Positions 44,626 through 53,105 of a stretch of DNA of 64,000 nt are shown here, piece by piece. The stretch is taken from the NCBI GenBank assembly GCA_016932475.1, contig JAFGCU010000037.1, positions 28,782-92,781 on the forward strand, given 5' to 3'. Origin of the DNA: Anaerolineales bacterium. GTDB taxonomy: Bacteria > Chloroflexota > Anaerolineae > Anaerolineales > RBG-16-64-43. Under the pieces are notes generated by a model that was not told the DNA's origin, did not search any database, and worked only from the letters and a program-made list of their open reading frames with translations. The translations under genes were made by a program, and so were the position numbers. Each line of letters starts with the position of its first letter. Within the stretch, counting starts at the first letter, position 1.

Positions 44626-45516
44626 ATGGCCAAACGACGGAAGCTGTTCGAAACCATCATCCAGTTCCTGATCCGCGCATGCGGCTATTCGACCGTTCTG
44701 TTTGTGGCGGCGATTTTTATTTTCCTCCTGCAGGCCGGGCTGCCGGCGCTGTTCGAAGCTTCTCCGGCTTCCCTGCTCGGATTGCGCTGGTACCCAATCG
44801 AGAGCTTGTACGGCCTGTTGCCGCTGCTGTTCGGTTCGCTGGTCGTCACCATCGGCGCGGCGGTTTTTTCGATCCCGCTGGGAGTCGCGACGGCGTTGTT
44901 TATCGCCGAGGTGGCCCCGCGCTGGATGCGGGAAGTGCTCAAACCTTTTGTGGAAATCCTCGCCGGGCTGCCGTCCGTGGTGCTGGGCTTTCTCGGCTTC
45001 CTCGTCCTGGCTCCGCTCATCCGGACAACGCTGAACCTGCCCACCGGGTTGACCGCATTAACCGGCTCGATCCTGCTGGCGGCGATGGCGCTGCCGACGA
45101 TCGTCTCGGTGGCGGAGGACGCACTCGACGCCGTCCCGAAAAGTTACCGCGACGGCGCGCTCGCCCTCGGCGCGACCAAATGGCAGACGATCTGGCGCGT
45201 CACGCTCCCGGCCGCCCGGTCCGGCGTGCTGACCGCGGTCATGCTCGGGATCGGCCGGGCGATCGGCGAGACGATGGCGGTGATGATGGTCACCGGCAAT
45301 GCGCCCCAGATCCGCTGGGACGGGCTTTTCTTCCCGGCCCGCACGATGACCGCCACCATCGCGGCGGAGATGGGCGAGGTGGCCGGCGGCAGCGCCCACT
45401 ACCATATGCTCTTCCTGGTGGCGATTCTTCTGTTCCTGATCTCATTCCTGGTTAATATCATCGCTTCCTCGATGCTCTTCCGCGCCAAAAAGCGCGCCGA
45501 ACGGATGCTTTCCTGA
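44626..45516 (+). CDS. pstC: phosphate ABC transporter permease
   Basis: 296 residues, six membrane helices. LEILAGLPSVVLG-type text is visible as FVEILAGLPSVVLGFLGF, and the coupling loop reads YRDGALALGATKWQTIWRVT; GIGRAIGETMAVMMVTGN is the PstC signature. It begins 13 bp after pstS, and its TGA overlaps the pstA ATG by one base. Confidence 0.95.
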   Translation: MAKRRKLFETIIQFLIRACGYSTVLFVAAIFIFLLQAGLPALFEASPASLLGLRWYPIESLYGLLPLLFGSLVVTIGAAVFSIPLGVATALFIAEVAPRWMREVLKPFVEILAGLPSVVLGFLGFLVLAPLIRTTLNLPTGLTALTGSILLAAMALPTIVSVAEDALDAVPKSYRDGALALGATKWQTIWRVTLPAARSGVLTAVMLGIGRAIGETMAVMMVTGNAPQIRWDGLFFPARTMTATIAAEMGEVAGGSAHYHMLFLVAILLFLISFLVNIIASSMLFRAKKRAERMLS

Positions 45517-46367
45517 TGCGCATCCCACGCAGCGTTGTCCAGAAGATCGCCTTCTCCGCCCTGACCGCCATCATGGCCGTCACGATCCTCACGATCCTGA
45601 CGATCATCACGTTCATCTTCTGGAACGGGCTGCCCGCTGTTTCCTCCGAATTCCTCTTCTCGATGCCCCGCGAGGGCATGACGGCCGGCGGCATCTGGCC
45701 CGCGATCGTCGGCACGCTCTATCTGACTCTCGGCACTGCCGTCATCGCCGTGCCGATCGGGCTGCTGGCGGCGATCTACCTTTCCGAATACGCGCCCGAT
45801 TCCACATTCACGCGCACCATCCGGATCGCGATCATCAACCTGGCGGGGATCCCCTCGGTGGTCTACGGCCTGTTCGGGCTGGCGCTGTTCGTCCTCTTCC
45901 TGCAGCTGGGATCCTCCATCCTTGCCTCCTGCCTGACGCTGGCGATTATGACCCTGCCGGTGATCATCTCCACCGCCGAGGAAGCGCTGCGGGCGGTGCC
46001 GCAATCATTCCGGGTGGTGAGCATCAGCATGGGCGGCACACGCTGGCAGACCATCCAGCGGATCGTGCTGCCGCAGGCGCTGCCGGGGATCCTGACGGGC
46101 GTGATCCTCGGCCTGGAGCGCGCGGCGGGCGAGACCGCGCCGATCCTGTTCACCGGCGCGTCCTTCTTCCTGCCGCAACTCCCGCAATCGATCTTCGATG
46201 AGACGATGGCCCTGCCCTATCATCTCTTCGTCATCTCGACCCAGGTGCCGGGGATGCCGGTCCGGATCCAGTATGGGACCGCGCTGGTGCTTCTGGTTTT
46301 CGTCCTGGTCATGAACCTGAGCGCCACGCTCATCCGCAGTTATTTCCGCCGGAAGCGGCAATGGTAG
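45516..46367 (+). CDS. pstA: phosphate ABC transporter permease
   Basis: 283 residues. IINLAGIPSVVYGLFGLALF, the coupling loop FRVVSISMGGTRWQTIQRIV, and GLERAAGETAPILFTG are PstA hallmarks. It overlaps pstC by one base and the downstream pstB by seven, so translation is coupled. Confidence 0.95.
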   Translation: MRIPRSVVQKIAFSALTAIMAVTILTILTIITFIFWNGLPAVSSEFLFSMPREGMTAGGIWPAIVGTLYLTLGTAVIAVPIGLLAAIYLSEYAPDSTFTRTIRIAIINLAGIPSVVYGLFGLALFVLFLQLGSSILASCLTLAIMTLPVIISTAEEALRAVPQSFRVVSISMGGTRWQTIQRIVLPQALPGILTGVILGLERAAGETAPILFTGASFFLPQLPQSIFDETMALPYHLFVISTQVPGMPVRIQYGTALVLLVFVLVMNLSATLIRSYFRRKRQW

Positions 46368-47134
46368 ACGCGGCCACGAATCCGAAGTTTCTCGTGGAAA
46401 GCCTGTCGGTCCACTATCCCGACGGGACCGAATCACTTCACAATATCTCCCTCCAGATTCCGCGCAATGCGATCACGGTCCTGTTCGGGCCGGCCGGCGG
46501 CGGGAAAAGCACGCTGCTGCGCACCTTCAACCGGTTGAACGATATGGTGGAAGGGACCCGGTATTCGGGGAAAGTCCTGCTCGACGGGGAGGATATCCTC
46601 ACCCCGAGCCTCGACTTGGTCGCGCTGCGCCGGCGGGTGGGGATGGTGTTCGCCCAGCCGGTGCCTCTCCCGATGAGCGTCCGCGAAAACATGACCTACG
46701 GCCTGGAGCTGGCGGGCGAGCGGCGGCGCCGGAACCTGGACCGGGCGATCGAGGAGGGATTGCAGGCGGCCGCACTGTGGGATGAAATGAAGGACCGCCT
46801 GAATGAGCCCGCCCACGCCATGTCCGGCGGTCAGCAGCAACGCCTGTGCCTGGCCCGGGTGCTGGCCCAGCAGCCGGAAGTTATTCTGATGGATGAACCG
46901 ACCTCCGGTCTGGATCCGATTTCGACCGCAAAAGTGGAAGATTCCCTGCAATCGATCAAGAAAAAATACACCATCATCATTGTTCCGCACAGCGTCCAGC
47001 AGGCCGCACGGCTGGCCGATTGGGCGGGTTTTTTATATCAAGGGGATTTAATCGAATGGGGGGAAGGGAAGAACTTGTTCATCGCGCCGAAGGTAAAACG
47101 GACCGAGGATTACGTCACCGGCCGGTTCGGATAG
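46361..47134 (+). CDS. pstB: phosphate ABC transporter ATPase, operon copy
   Basis: 257 residues. Walker A GPAGGGKST, TFNRLNDMVEGTRYSG, canonical signature MSGGQQQRLCLARVLA, Walker B VILMDEPTSGLDP, and the switch His in VPHSVQQA. The frame begins inside the pstA stop (ATGGTAG), giving a 7-base overlap. No phoU follows. This copy, unlike the divergent one, keeps the standard signature and is the likely partner of PstCA. Confidence 0.93.
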   Translation: MVDAATNPKFLVESLSVHYPDGTESLHNISLQIPRNAITVLFGPAGGGKSTLLRTFNRLNDMVEGTRYSGKVLLDGEDILTPSLDLVALRRRVGMVFAQPVPLPMSVRENMTYGLELAGERRRRNLDRAIEEGLQAAALWDEMKDRLNEPAHAMSGGQQQRLCLARVLAQQPEVILMDEPTSGLDPISTAKVEDSLQSIKKKYTIIIVPHSVQQAARLADWAGFLYQGDLIEWGEGKNLFIAPKVKRTEDYVTGRFG

Positions 47135-47434
47135 GCCCCCATTCCCTCCACATTCCCCTTCCATAATTAGAAAAATGAAAATAAATATCCGTATCTCAGG
47201 CTGGGAAAGCGTACATCGATAATCCCGTTCGCACGTACCGCTCACGGGGCAGGCGCGGATTCGAGCCGACTCCGCGGATCATTCCTACTATGGAATTCGG
47301 CGCCTTCAGCTCTACTTGATGCTTCGGCGCACCCGAAGGAAAATCGGGCGGAGCCCATACAACCATCCTTGACAATTGCAATGATTTTTGTATACTAGTA
47401 TACATTGTAAACCTGTATACGAAAGAAGGCCACT
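47135..47434. other. 300-bp intergenic region before the membrane protein/regulator pair
   Basis: The left part shows nothing I can name; a 69-codon frame on the minus strand lacks a ribosome site and crosses the promoter. The right end holds a consensus promoter with a palindromic operator (47369-47420). Confidence 0.5.
47369..47420 (+). promoter_or_regulatory. promoter with palindromic operator GTATACTAGTATAC
   Basis: -35 TTGACA (47369-47374), 16-bp spacer, -10 TATACT (47391-47396). The perfect 14-bp palindrome at 47390-47403 covers the -10, and further half sites GTAAAC (47407-47412) and GTATAC (47415-47420) follow. The regulator encoded second in the operon is the natural candidate to bind here. 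Confidence 0.8.
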
Positions 47435-48181
47435 ATGACGGTTCCCCAATCCTTGATTTCTCCCGTACCCGTCGATTCTTTTTCCGACCGCGCCACGCGC
47501 GCCTGGTGGACGGACGGCCTGTGGGAGCTGGCGATGGCGGGCTTCTGGGCAATTACCGCGCTCTGGCTCCATCCGCTGGTGCAAACCCTGGCGTTTCCCT
47601 CATGGACCTGGCCCTGGCCGTTTATCACAGAGGAGCACATCAATCCCCTCCGCACACAGATCGCACTTTGGGTAATTGGGCTTTTCTTCATATGGATGAC
47701 GTATATTTTCCTCGCCCGGTTGCTGGTCGACCGCATGAAGAGACGTCTTGTGGCGCCCCGACTGGGGGATGTCCGGCATAAATTTTTTCTTCCCGTGGGG
47801 AGAAGCTTCGGACTGATTTTCTTCGCCGTCTATGTTCTGGGGTGCGCGGTTTTAACCATCTTGTTTTGGAAGGGCAAAGGCGGTCCCCATTTGTTCAGCG
47901 TGTTCGGGATCGCCTCCTTTGCCGGGGCGATGTATCTGGTGGGAAGAAAATACGATCTCCGCCGTTTTCGATGGGTTTCCATCGTCGGATCCGTTCTGTG
48001 TGTAACGGCGGAAATGCTCACCACCCACGCCGTTTATCTGGACGGCCCGAAGAATTTTATGGACGTTTCACCGCTATACGGAAATCCTTCCCTGATCTGC
48101 CTGATCTGGGCCGGGATGATTTTCCTGAGCGGGTTCATCGCCCTGCGTCAGACCCTGGGATTACCCCATGCCGAAGCCTGA
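47435..48181 (+). CDS. integral membrane protein paired with a winged-helix regulator
   Basis: 248 residues with six membrane helices (LWELAMAGFWAITALWLHPL, IALWVIGLFFIWMTYIFLA, FGLIFFAVYVLGCAVLTILF, SVFGIASFAGAMYLVG, VSIVGSVLCVTAEMLTTHAV, LICLIWAGMIFLSGFIAL). I recognise no functional family. AAGAAGG precedes the ATG. Its end overlaps the regulator gene by 14 bases, so the two are translated together; such pairs are often autoregulated, with the membrane protein as sensor or effector. That part is inference. Confidence 0.75.
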   Translation: MTVPQSLISPVPVDSFSDRATRAWWTDGLWELAMAGFWAITALWLHPLVQTLAFPSWTWPWPFITEEHINPLRTQIALWVIGLFFIWMTYIFLARLLVDRMKRRLVAPRLGDVRHKFFLPVGRSFGLIFFAVYVLGCAVLTILFWKGKGGPHLFSVFGIASFAGAMYLVGRKYDLRRFRWVSIVGSVLCVTAEMLTTHAVYLDGPKNFMDVSPLYGNPSLICLIWAGMIFLSGFIALRQTLGLPHAEA

Positions 48182-48500
48182 CACGGATTACACCCAGGTA
48201 GCGGAACTCGATCGCTGGATTCACGAACCCGCCCGGCTGGCGATCATCGCCACGCTGGCAAGTTGCGAGTACGCCGACTTCCTGTTCCTTCTGAACACCA
48301 CCGGGTTAAATAAAGGCAACCTCTCCGCCCAGGCCATCAAGCTCGGCGAAGCAGGGTATATTGAGATTCGAAAAGAATTCCTGGGCCGATCGCCCCACAC
48401 GGTCTATCGTCTCACCGAGAAGGGACGTAAGGCGCTCAAACAGTACCGGTCGCAGATCCGGCGGCTGATGAGGCAATTGGGGGATTCCGGTTCGAAATAA
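48168..48500 (+). CDS. winged-helix transcriptional regulator
   Basis: 110 residues. The fold is a winged helix of the HTH_34/MarR-like type: LDRWIHEPARLAIIATLASC (helix 1), the recognition helix region TTGLNKGNLSAQAIKLGEAG, then the wing YIEIRKEFLGRSPHTVYRLT and a C-terminal helix GRKALKQYRSQIRRL. Proteins like this act as dimers. The palindrome over the operon promoter is the likely autoregulatory site. Confidence 0.88.
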   Translation: MPKPDTDYTQVAELDRWIHEPARLAIIATLASCEYADFLFLLNTTGLNKGNLSAQAIKLGEAGYIEIRKEFLGRSPHTVYRLTEKGRKALKQYRSQIRRLMRQLGDSGSK

Positions 48501-48619
48501 ACCATTGGCTTATCAAGCCGCCGGCGGAAGAAAACCAAAAAATATCTCGTATGCCGGCCGGCAAAAGTCACTGCTTGTTAATTCGTTCGGTGGCTTGGAC
48601 GCCGAGGATTTTCCATCCG

Positions 48620-49753
48620 CTAAAACAACCGCATTTGGGTGACAATTTTCCTCCCGTCAACCAGTAAAAAATCCGAAGCCCGTGGAGTGTTTACGCCCAG
48701 ACGCTTGAGATCCTCCACGGAGCGGATACGGGAACCGCCCCGGCGCGCGTCGAGGATCCGGCCGACGGTGCGCGGGCCGATCCCGGGGATTCGAAGCAGG
48801 TCGCGGCGATCGGCCCGGTTAATTTCCACCGGATCCTCCAAAAGAAAGATCCGCGCATACGATAATTTCGGATCGATATGAAGCGGCAGCCGGTCGCGGC
48901 CCTGGAGCAGTTCCTCGGCGTCGAAACCGTAATCCCGGATAAGGAAATCCGCCTGGTAGAGCCGGAAACTTCGCTGAGGATTTTCCGGCGAAGCTTCCTC
49001 GAGCGGCGTTCCTTCGGCCGGTTCGAAGGTCGAATAATGCACGCGCGCCAGTCCCGCCTCGCGGCGAAGGCGCTGCGCCATGCCGAGCAGATCCCGGTCG
49101 CTTTCCCCGCCCGCGCCGACGACGAACTGGGTGCTGGAAGACGGCCAGCGGCCGTTCCAGCTGCCGCGCGGTTCGATCGACCTGCGGATCTCTTCGATCC
49201 AGCGCAGCGGCTCGAACAGCGCATCCGCGTTTTTCTTCGGGGCGATCGCCGCCAGGCTTGCGGCCGTCGGCGCTTCCAAGTTGATCGACACCCGGTTCGC
49301 GAGGCGCATCGCCTGCATCACCTGCTCCCGTTCCGAACCGGGCATGATCTTCAGATGCAGGTACCCTTTGTACCCGCGGCGGCGGATGATCTCGGCCGCG
49401 GCGATGAGTTTGTCCTGGGTTCGCACTCCCCCGCCGGCGATCCCCGAACTGAGGAACAGGCCCTCGCACGCGCCGACCCGGTGTAACCGCAGGAAGAGGT
49501 CCGCCATCTCATCCGGAGAAAAGGTCACCCGCCGGGAATCCTTCGCCCAGCGGATTCCGCAGTAAGCGCAATTATTTTCACAAACGGAGGTAAGCAGGGA
49601 TTTTAAAAGGCGGATGTTCCTTCCGCCGGATACCACGGCGTTGAAGATGGGGAGGTTATCGCAGGTTAGAGGCCCGGAAGTCTGCCTCCCTTCCTCCGGA
49701 TCCTCCATGCGCGCCGCCAGGGACACCGCCTTTAATTTCTGGAGAGAGTCCAC
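48620..49753 (-). CDS. radical SAM protein with C-terminal helix-hairpin-helix (putative DNA modification/repair type)
   Basis: About 377 residues. CENNCAYC supplies the CxxxCxxC cluster ligands near residue 60, followed by a SAM barrel with FLSSGIAGGGV and HLKIMPGSEREQV. The C-terminal LLRIPGIGPRTVGRILDARR is a helix-hairpin-helix DNA-binding motif. The layout matches the radical SAM family annotated as putative DNA modification/repair and often linked to a uracil-DNA-glycosylase-like partner; no such partner is next to it here. I start at GTG 49753 because an extended -10 (TGCTATAAT) ends 6 nt before it; a GTG at 49771 lies within the promoter. Confidence 0.88.
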   Translation of the reverse strand: MDSLQKLKAVSLAARMEDPEEGRQTSGPLTCDNLPIFNAVVSGGRNIRLLKSLLTSVCENNCAYCGIRWAKDSRRVTFSPDEMADLFLRLHRVGACEGLFLSSGIAGGGVRTQDKLIAAAEIIRRRGYKGYLHLKIMPGSEREQVMQAMRLANRVSINLEAPTAASLAAIAPKKNADALFEPLRWIEEIRRSIEPRGSWNGRWPSSSTQFVVGAGGESDRDLLGMAQRLRREAGLARVHYSTFEPAEGTPLEEASPENPQRSFRLYQADFLIRDYGFDAEELLQGRDRLPLHIDPKLSYARIFLLEDPVEINRADRRDLLRIPGIGPRTVGRILDARRGGSRIRSVEDLKRLGVNTPRASDFLLVDGRKIVTQMRLF

Positions 49754-49759
49754 GGAACT

Positions 49760-49768
49760 ATTATAGCA
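49760..49768 (-). promoter_or_regulatory. extended -10 promoter of the radical SAM gene
   Basis: TGCTATAAT on the minus strand, 6 nt from the GTG start. No -35 match; leaderless transcript likely. Confidence 0.6.
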
Positions 49769-49850
49769 CACTTGTTCTATTCCATGGGGTTGATATTGGA
49801 TGAGTTCAATCCGAATAGATAGGGCTGAAAAATGAGAATATTGGGATGTC

Positions 49851-49881
49851 AGACCTGACAGGTCTAAGACCTGTCAGGTCT
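49851..49881. repeat. perfect inverted repeat AGACCTGACAGGTCT
   Basis: AGACCTGACAGGT, a short centre, and ACCTGTCAGGTCT form a long hairpin, each arm itself palindromic. It lies between the 3' end of the frameshifted lipoprotein gene and the radical SAM promoter. Confidence 0.8.
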
Positions 49882-49900
49882 ATTGTACCTACCGCCTCAT

Positions 49901-50262
49901 TTATGGATTGTCCGGGCCGGGTTCGAGCGCAACTTTTTTCAACCGGATGATCTCCTTGCCGTACACATCAACGAACGCCTTGACTCCCGTGTGCCCCGCG
50001 TCGACGGGGATCAGCACCTTGGGTCGAGTGCCACCGGGGCGAAATGGATATTCTTGGATCCGTGGCAGAGGATGGACGAGGTGCCAAACCAATGCAACTT
50101 CCCGACTGCAGGCGGCAGATCCGATGCCGGGTTGGGAATCGCGGATGCGATCGGTTGCGTATCCTGCGGAACCGGCGGTTCCGTCGTGGATGGGACGGCG
50201 CATCCTGCAAGCAGAACCGCTACGGGGGCAATCCACAAAGCAACGAATGTTTTCTTTTTCAT
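49901..50262 (-). pseudogene. small lipoprotein gene with a single frameshift
   Basis: The start at 50262 (after a GGAG-containing ribosome site) gives a signal with lipobox VLLAGC and reads through LHWFGTSSILCHG to NIHFAPVALDP, then ends at TGA at 50011. One base out of frame, at about 50022-50030, the text continues PKVLIPVDAGHTGVKAFVDV and KEIIRLKKVALEPGPDNP to a stop at 49901. Both halves are protein-like, so an intact gene would encode about 120 residues. A one-base indel, sequencing error or, less likely, programmed frameshift explains it. Function unknown. Confidence 0.7.
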
Positions 50263-50647
50263 GGCTCCACTCCATAAATAAGATTAAGCTCAGGCGGACG
50301 AAAGGGGAAAAGCGTTATTGCCAACCGTCCGTTTTTTTAGCCCCCATTTCCGGTCTGTTCATCGTTTATCACAAAAATCCACAGAATCCGATCGGGGGGA
50401 AACGCGAGTGCTTTCCGGCATCCGTTCCCCGGCGCAGGCGCCCGCGCGAGTCCGCAACGTGATTGCCTTTGCATTTTTATTTTCACCCTCCCCCGCCCTT
50501 GTGGACCGTCTCCGTGTTCGGGTAGAATCCAGTTCTCAGGATTCTCACAGGCGGCCGCGGTTTCCAAAACGGTACAATCGTACGCAGGTTAATCCGAGCG
50601 GTCGCCGGATCATCGATCATCCCGGAATTTACTCCTTGCGCGCGCAA
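50263..50647. other. 385-bp region before the GH27 gene
   Basis: No gene or clear promoter seen. The GH27 frame is open through part of this region, but that extension lacks signal-peptide or domain character. Confidence 0.4.
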
Positions 50648-51916
50648 ATGGTACGAATGCTCGGGTCCTTGGTGCTCGTCGTCCTGGTCGGATGGAGCGG
50701 CGGTTGCGGAATGCTCTCCCGTCCGGAAAGCGCGCCGACCGATACCCCCCAGCCTTCACCGACGCACACCTCCAAGCCGCTCACCTGGGATGATCTGGCG
50801 CTGACCCCGCCGATGGGCTGGAACAGCTGGAACCATTTCGCCTGCAACATCAGCGAAGCGCTGATCCGGGAGACGGCCGACGCGATGGTGTCCAGCGGCA
50901 TGCTCGCCGCCGGGTATCAATATGTGAACATCGACGACTGCTGGATGGCTTCCGAGCGGGATACGGATGGAACCCTACCACCAGACCCGGGGAAATTCCC
51001 GAGCGGGATGAAAGCCCTGGCCGATTACGTTCACGGCAAAGGATTGAAACTGGGGATCTACCTGGATCGCGGAACGGAAACCTGCGGCCACTTCCCCGGA
51101 AGTTACGGGTACGAGGTCCAGGATGCCAATACGATCGCGTCCTGGGGTATTGATTATCTGAAATACGACAATTGCGCGCCGGCCCCCGGCAGCAGCCTGG
51201 TTGCGGACTACATCAACATGAGCAATGCGCTCAAGGCCACCGGCCGCCCGATCGTGTTCAGCATGTGCAGCTGGGGTTTCCCGGGCTCCTGGGTGGCCGG
51301 CCAGAAGGTCGCTCACCTTTGGCGCACCACCAGCGACATCCAGGATACCTGGGAAAGCATCCTGAAGATCATGGATGCCAACAGCGTGCCCGCCGTGTTC
51401 GCCGGTCCGGGGCACTGGAACGATCCGGACATGCTGGAGGTCGGAAACGGCGGGATGACCGACACGGAGTACCGCTCGCACTTCACGATGTGGGCGCTGA
51501 TGGCCGCGCCGCTGATCGCCGGCAACGACCTGCGGGGGATGCCCCAGGCGACAATCGACATCCTTACGGCGCCGGAAGTCATCACCGTCAACCAGGATCC
51601 GCTGGGGTACCAGGGGCGGCTGGTCGGGAACATCGAAGGGAAAACGAAACCGGAAGTCTGGTCGAAAGTGCTCTCCGGAGACAACGCGCAGGCGGTGGCC
51701 CTCCTGAATCGTTCCGACCGTGCGGCCGAGATCACCGTAAAATGGGCGGAGCTCGGCCTGCCCGACGGTCCGGCCAAGGTGCGGGATTTGTGGATGCGGA
51801 CCGACTTGGGAACGTTTGCATCCGGGTACACGGCGAGCGTCCCTTCACATGGTGTGGTGTTGATTCGGGTGGAATCGGCGGAGGGGAAAATCCCGGCGGT
51901 CACGCCGGCTTCGTAA
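50648..51916 (+). CDS. GH27 alpha-galactosidase, lipoprotein
   Basis: About 422 residues. Signal MVRMLGSLVLVVLVGWSGGC with a GGC lipobox, Thr/Pro linker, then the GH27 barrel: TPPMGWNSWNHFACNISE, YVNIDDCWM, KLGIYLDRGTETCGHFPGSY, the nucleophile in DYLKYDNC, and the acid/base segment GPGHWNDPDMLEVGNGG. A C-terminal beta domain follows. It removes terminal alpha-galactosyl residues from galactosides such as raffinose-type sugars or galactomannan at the cell surface. The start is uncertain (50648 or 50657), as no strong ribosome site is seen. Two sugar-permease genes follow. Confidence 0.92.
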   Translation: MVRMLGSLVLVVLVGWSGGCGMLSRPESAPTDTPQPSPTHTSKPLTWDDLALTPPMGWNSWNHFACNISEALIRETADAMVSSGMLAAGYQYVNIDDCWMASERDTDGTLPPDPGKFPSGMKALADYVHGKGLKLGIYLDRGTETCGHFPGSYGYEVQDANTIASWGIDYLKYDNCAPAPGSSLVADYINMSNALKATGRPIVFSMCSWGFPGSWVAGQKVAHLWRTTSDIQDTWESILKIMDANSVPAVFAGPGHWNDPDMLEVGNGGMTDTEYRSHFTMWALMAAPLIAGNDLRGMPQATIDILTAPEVITVNQDPLGYQGRLVGNIEGKTKPEVWSKVLSGDNAQAVALLNRSDRAAEITVKWAELGLPDGPAKVRDLWMRTDLGTFASGYTASVPSHGVVLIRVESAEGKIPAVTPAS

Positions 51917-52157
51917 GCGCCGCGGCCGGAAAGGGAGTCGAGCCCGGCGGGATGATCCACGCCGCCGCATTGGACAGGATGGTATCGTCATCGATCGGTT
52001 ATTGCTTGAGAAGTAAAACAGGGCTGCATTTCCAAGACGGTTAAGATCCTCGCACCGGTTTTCTTCTCTGCCCTTTTTCTGTGTCCGGTCTGGCCGTGAC
52101 ACTCCATGTCTGTATGGCATCCGGGTCCGGATGCCTGACGCCGGGAGGCGGCATTTC

Positions 52158-53105
52158 ATGCAAATCACCAAAAGCGGGTTTTCTATCCGGGAATGGCTGC
52201 ACCGGCCGCGCGGGCACCTCACCATGCGGCAGCGCGAGGGGCTGGTGGGCTTTCTGTTCCTCCTGCCCTGGGTCCTCGGCTTCGTCCTTTTGAAGGCCAT
52301 CCCCATCCTGGCCGCGCTCGTTTTTTCGTTCACGGATTTCAAGATGCTCGACCCCGAGAACACCAAGTTTATCGGGTTGACGAATTATATTAACATTCTC
52401 AGGGATACCTCGGCCGGCAGCAGCCTGTTCGGCTCAATCGCGGTACTCGTACAGGCGGTCCCGATCGAGCTGGGTGTGGCGCTCGGCCTGGCGGCTGTGT
52501 TTTCCAGCGCGCGCGTACGCCTCAAGGGACTATTGCGGACCTTCGTCTTCATGCCCAGCGTGATTCCTGCCATCGCGCTGTTCATCATCGTCTTCGGCTT
52601 GGTCTCGCCCGGCAGCGGCTGGATTGAACGGCTGATCCTCGATCCGCTCCACCTGCCGCCGATCGCCAACCTCTTCAGCATCTTCCCGATCCTGCTGGCG
52701 CTATGGACTATCGGCCCCGGTTTCCTGATCATGTACGGCGCGATGCAGAGTGTTCCGCCGGAAGTGTATGAGGCGGCGCGCGTGGACGGCGCGGGACCGA
52801 TCAACCGCTTCTTTTCGATCACCCTCCCGATGATCTCCCCCGCCATCTTCTTCAGCCTGGTGATCAACATGATCAGCTCGTTCGGCGGGGTGGCGCTTCT
52901 GGACCGCGGGCTGCCCTTTAGTCAGAGTCTTTCACCGATGGAATCCTACATCAACGCCCAGATGTTCTCCTACTCGAAGCTGGGCTATGCCAGCGCTCTG
53001 GCGTGGATCATGTTCATCGTGGTCATGGTGATTACGCTGGCGGTGTTCCGTTCGGCGAAATATTGGGTGCATTTTCCCGAGGAGGAAGATAATGTTGAAT
53101 TCTAG
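52158..53105 (+). CDS. sugar ABC transporter permease (MalF/UgpA type)
   Basis: 315 residues, six membrane helices. GLVGFLFLLPWVLGFVLLKA is the typical first helix. The coupling loop reads VPPEVYEAARVDGAGPINRF, and FSITLPMISPAIFFSL follows. I start at 52158 (MQITKSGFS) after GGGAGG; nine extra upstream codons look non-native. It overlaps the next permease by 14 bases. No binding protein or ATPase gene lies nearby, so these must be supplied elsewhere or were lost. Confidence 0.92.
   Translation: MQITKSGFSIREWLHRPRGHLTMRQREGLVGFLFLLPWVLGFVLLKAIPILAALVFSFTDFKMLDPENTKFIGLTNYINILRDTSAGSSLFGSIAVLVQAVPIELGVALGLAAVFSSARVRLKGLLRTFVFMPSVIPAIALFIIVFGLVSPGSGWIERLILDPLHLPPIANLFSIFPILLALWTIGPGFLIMYGAMQSVPPEVYEAARVDGAGPINRFFSITLPMISPAIFFSLVINMISSFGGVALLDRGLPFSQSLSPMESYINAQMFSYSKLGYASALAWIMFIVVMVITLAVFRSAKYWVHFPEEEDNVEF

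Noticed and set aside
47196..47405. A 69-codon minus-strand frame before the membrane protein/regulator pair, and a tRNA-like GATTCGAGCC in the same place.
   Set aside because: The frame begins inside the opposite promoter and lacks a ribosome site. The tRNA-like stretch has no matching acceptor or anticodon stems.
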